Positions 62,443 through 64,000 of a DNA stretch of 64,000 bases are shown one piece after another. The notes beneath the pieces are model-generated. The model saw only the letters and a list, made by a program, of their open reading frames with translations, was not told the origin of the DNA and did not search any database. This DNA comes from JBGSUZ01 sp964404895 (GTDB taxonomy: Bacteria > Bacillota > Clostridia > Peptostreptococcales > Acidaminobacteraceae). How positions within the stretch are numbered: the stretch's first letter is position 1; every line of letters starts with the position of its first letter. The position numbers were made by a program, and so were the translations under genes. Location of the stretch: contig CAYOLV010000003.1 of the NCBI GenBank assembly GCA_964404895.1, forward strand, positions 124,001 through 188,000. The letters run 5' to 3'.

Positions 62443-63453
62443 TTATCTTTTACTCATGGCCCATTTAAGCCTTGTATCGAACTTATACTTAACTCTACTC
62501 GGATTGCCTTCTGCACGAGCAATTGACAAATCCCTTAATTGATAACTGACTGACCACAAGGTATCGAAACCAAGCTCTTTTTCATACTGACAGACAAAGC
62601 CATGTTGACCTTTGGCAAGATCTATCCCGAAGGTTCTATCCTTTTGAACAGAATCCTGTAATAACCTTTCTACTGTAGAATAGCGATCCTTTGTGTAGTA
62701 CCAATTCTCCTCAGGTCGATGGTCGTACTGTTTTAGGTCTTCACAATTAAAATGATTTGTAGAAACCATATAAGGTCTTCCTTCTGGTCTTCTGATACTC
62801 ACTTTTTCAGAACACATTTCTACGACAGCCATGTCTCCTGTTCGATCTAATAGCATGATATTGTGGGCCGTTAAGGAAGGGGTCTTTTGAAGAAGCAGAA
62901 TTGCTTCTTGAACCGTGGCACATTTTTCTAAAATCATTCTGACCATGATAAAGAAGTTAAGACCCGGCTTTCTTACTTTTGAAGATACGAAATTAATGCC
63001 TACTGCCAAACCATGTTCATTGATTCCATCTTCCTTACCAATTAAGCCATCGCCATGAGCTAAAAAGTAATGCGCACTCTCAAGTCGGTATACGGCAGCT
63101 TCTGTCACTTTCTTTAATGTGGTAAACATATCGTGATTTCGGACAAAGTAAAGATCATTTTCACTTTTATAACAGAAGGTAGTACAGCCGATACTCGAAT
63201 CATAGGCGCCTATGGTTATAATAAAAATCCCAAATAGGGTCTCATCAAGGTTCAAGCCCTTAGCCATCCCTTTAATTTCATCCATTATTTCTGGGTACAC
63301 CTCTTGACATATTTTTAACGATTCGGTCCCCATATGAACTTGTTCATCTGTAAATTTCAACAGCGACTCTAATTTCACACCTTTTAGTCTTAATAACTTT
63401 CCATAATGGAGTCCTGCATCGTAGTGAGTTCCTTTAAATCTTGGCTTATACAT
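62443..63453 (-). CDS. C45-family peptidase/acyltransferase-like Ntn hydrolase
   Basis: A 336-residue member of the C45 (isopenicillin N acyltransferase-like) Ntn-hydrolase family. The self-processing site is Gly89-Cys90 in SSIGCTTF, giving a catalytic N-terminal Cys90 after removal of the 89-residue propeptide. FVRNHDMF, GKEDGINEHGLAVGINFV and YMVSTNHF are family motifs around the active site. ATG 63453 was chosen (GGAG eight bases upstream); the in-frame GTG at 63462 is too close to it. The substrate (an acyl-amide or peptide) is unknown. Single gene with its own terminator. Confidence 0.87.
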   Translation of the reverse strand: MYKPRFKGTHYDAGLHYGKLLRLKGVKLESLLKFTDEQVHMGTESLKICQEVYPEIMDEIKGMAKGLNLDETLFGIFIITIGAYDSSIGCTTFCYKSENDLYFVRNHDMFTTLKKVTEAAVYRLESAHYFLAHGDGLIGKEDGINEHGLAVGINFVSSKVRKPGLNFFIMVRMILEKCATVQEAILLLQKTPSLTAHNIMLLDRTGDMAVVEMCSEKVSIRRPEGRPYMVSTNHFNCEDLKQYDHRPEENWYYTKDRYSTVERLLQDSVQKDRTFGIDLAKGQHGFVCQYEKELGFDTLWSVSYQLRDLSIARAEGNPSRVKYKFDTRLKWAMSKR

Positions 63454-63518
63454 CTCAATCACTCCTCTTTGAATTTATGTCCCCAGTATAACTTTGGACG
63501 AAGAGTGATTCTTGATAT

Positions 63519-64000
63519 TTATTGCTTTTCTTGAACGGGAATCATAATCCACATACAGCCGCTGTGATTTATATATGAAAAATCAGGGCTATACCGTTCC
63601 ATGACATACCCCTCTCTCAATTCATAATTTGACTTCTTTAACCATTGAAAATAAATATACCGATACACTTCGTGGATATACTCAAACTCTTCTTCTATTC
63701 TGAAAACTGCGTATTCCCCAGGCTCTAGCGCATAGCTATCTAAGTGCTCAATACCTTGACCTGCAAGATTAATACCAATAAACGCCCGATAGTTTTCGTC
63801 ATTAGAAAGTCCCGATGGGTCTTTATTCTCGTCTAGCCAAATAGTGTAGCCGTATTGATCTAAGGTTTGAATCTGATTCTCCTCTATAAACCGGAATAAA
63901 TTTCCCCAGTATGCCTCTAACTGATGATCATTCAGTGTGGTCTCAAACCCATAACCTTTTAAATTCACGCCACAGATCCTTTCAATTTTGGGCACAAATA
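63519..64000 (-). CDS. GyrI/AraC effector-binding-domain protein (reaches the window edge)
   Basis: At least 158 residues of the GyrI-like effector-binding fold, with VNLKGYGFETTL near the start and YAVFRIEEEFEYIHEVYRYIYFQWLKKSNYELREGYVMERYSPDF as the C-terminal family block. The frame is open to the edge. A GTG at 63995 could start a stand-alone domain, but no ribosome site can be checked. Alternatively this is the C-terminal part of an AraC-type regulator. It lies 65 bases before the C45 gene on the same strand. Confidence 0.8.
   Translation of the reverse strand, partial: FVPKIERICGVNLKGYGFETTLNDHQLEAYWGNLFRFIEENQIQTLDQYGYTIWLDENKDPSGLSNDENYRAFIGINLAGQGIEHLDSYALEPGEYAVFRIEEEFEYIHEVYRYIYFQWLKKSNYELREGYVMERYSPDFSYINHSGCMWIMIPVQEKQ

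Noticed and set aside
1..64000. tRNA or rRNA genes, prophage, integrases or insertion sequences
   Set aside because: None was recognised on either strand; all long reading frames are accounted for by the listed genes.

Overview
The window looks like a chromosomal segment of a motile, anaerobic, low-GC Firmicute of the class Clostridia. The grounds are strong GGAGG ribosome binding sites, a T-box leader, a Cys/Sec pair of HesB-like proteins, a FeFe-hydrogenase-type sensor, four chemoreceptors, c-di-GMP enzymes and an S-layer (SLH) protein. A Fusibacter/Acidaminobacter-like relative would fit, but that placement is inference. No rRNA, tRNA, CRISPR array, integrase, transposase or phage gene was seen. 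Both ends cut genes: the left edge truncates purL and the right edge cuts an effector-binding-domain gene.

Layout. 1-8.2 kb: purL (partial) divergent from a LysR regulator; a diguanylate cyclase; two tandem HesB/IscA-like genes, one of which encodes selenocysteine at an in-frame TGA; then argG-argH plus an orphan amino-acid-binding lipoprotein behind a T-box leader. 8.2-20.9 kb: an AbrB-type membrane protein, an unknown gene, a 7TM HD-GYP protein, a cation/proton antiporter, an ECF sigma/anti-sigma/ABC exporter operon, a radical SAM protein, aroD and a DUF47-pit phosphate uptake pair. 21-28.5 kb: a repeat-bearing small protein with an ArsR-DUF2087 regulator, an MFS exporter, an HD-like protein, YbaK, two VOC proteins (one behind a near-perfect Fur box) and a cytosolic chemoreceptor. 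28.6-34.2 kb: an accessory-looking block with two secreted paralogues, a secreted four-repeat protein and a small membrane protein. 34.3-44.7 kb: a double-Cache histidine kinase, a CDF exporter, a chemoreceptor with an H-cluster domain, an acyltransferase/DUF6320/esterase operon and a transmembrane chemoreceptor. 44.9-56.5 kb: a 2120-residue SLH protein with a PHP-type hydrolase core, a YibE/F protein, a long intergenic region with inverted repeats, a membrane-anchored unknown protein and another chemoreceptor. 56.8-64 kb: a MacA/MacB-like efflux operon with its own two-component system, a C45 peptidase and an effector-binding-domain protein.

How the parts relate. Arginine synthesis is co-transcribed with a probable amino-acid binding protein and read out by tRNA. 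Metal and redox handling recurs: HesB-like proteins, Fur-family palindromes at four promoters (one of them weak), a CDF exporter and a hydrogenase-like sensor. Signalling to motility is heavy: four MCPs, one cyclase and one HD-GYP phosphodiesterase. The most notable items are the HesB-like selenoprotein beside its cysteine twin, and the soluble chemoreceptor that keeps all four H-cluster cysteines but has lost the catalytic proton-relay cysteine.
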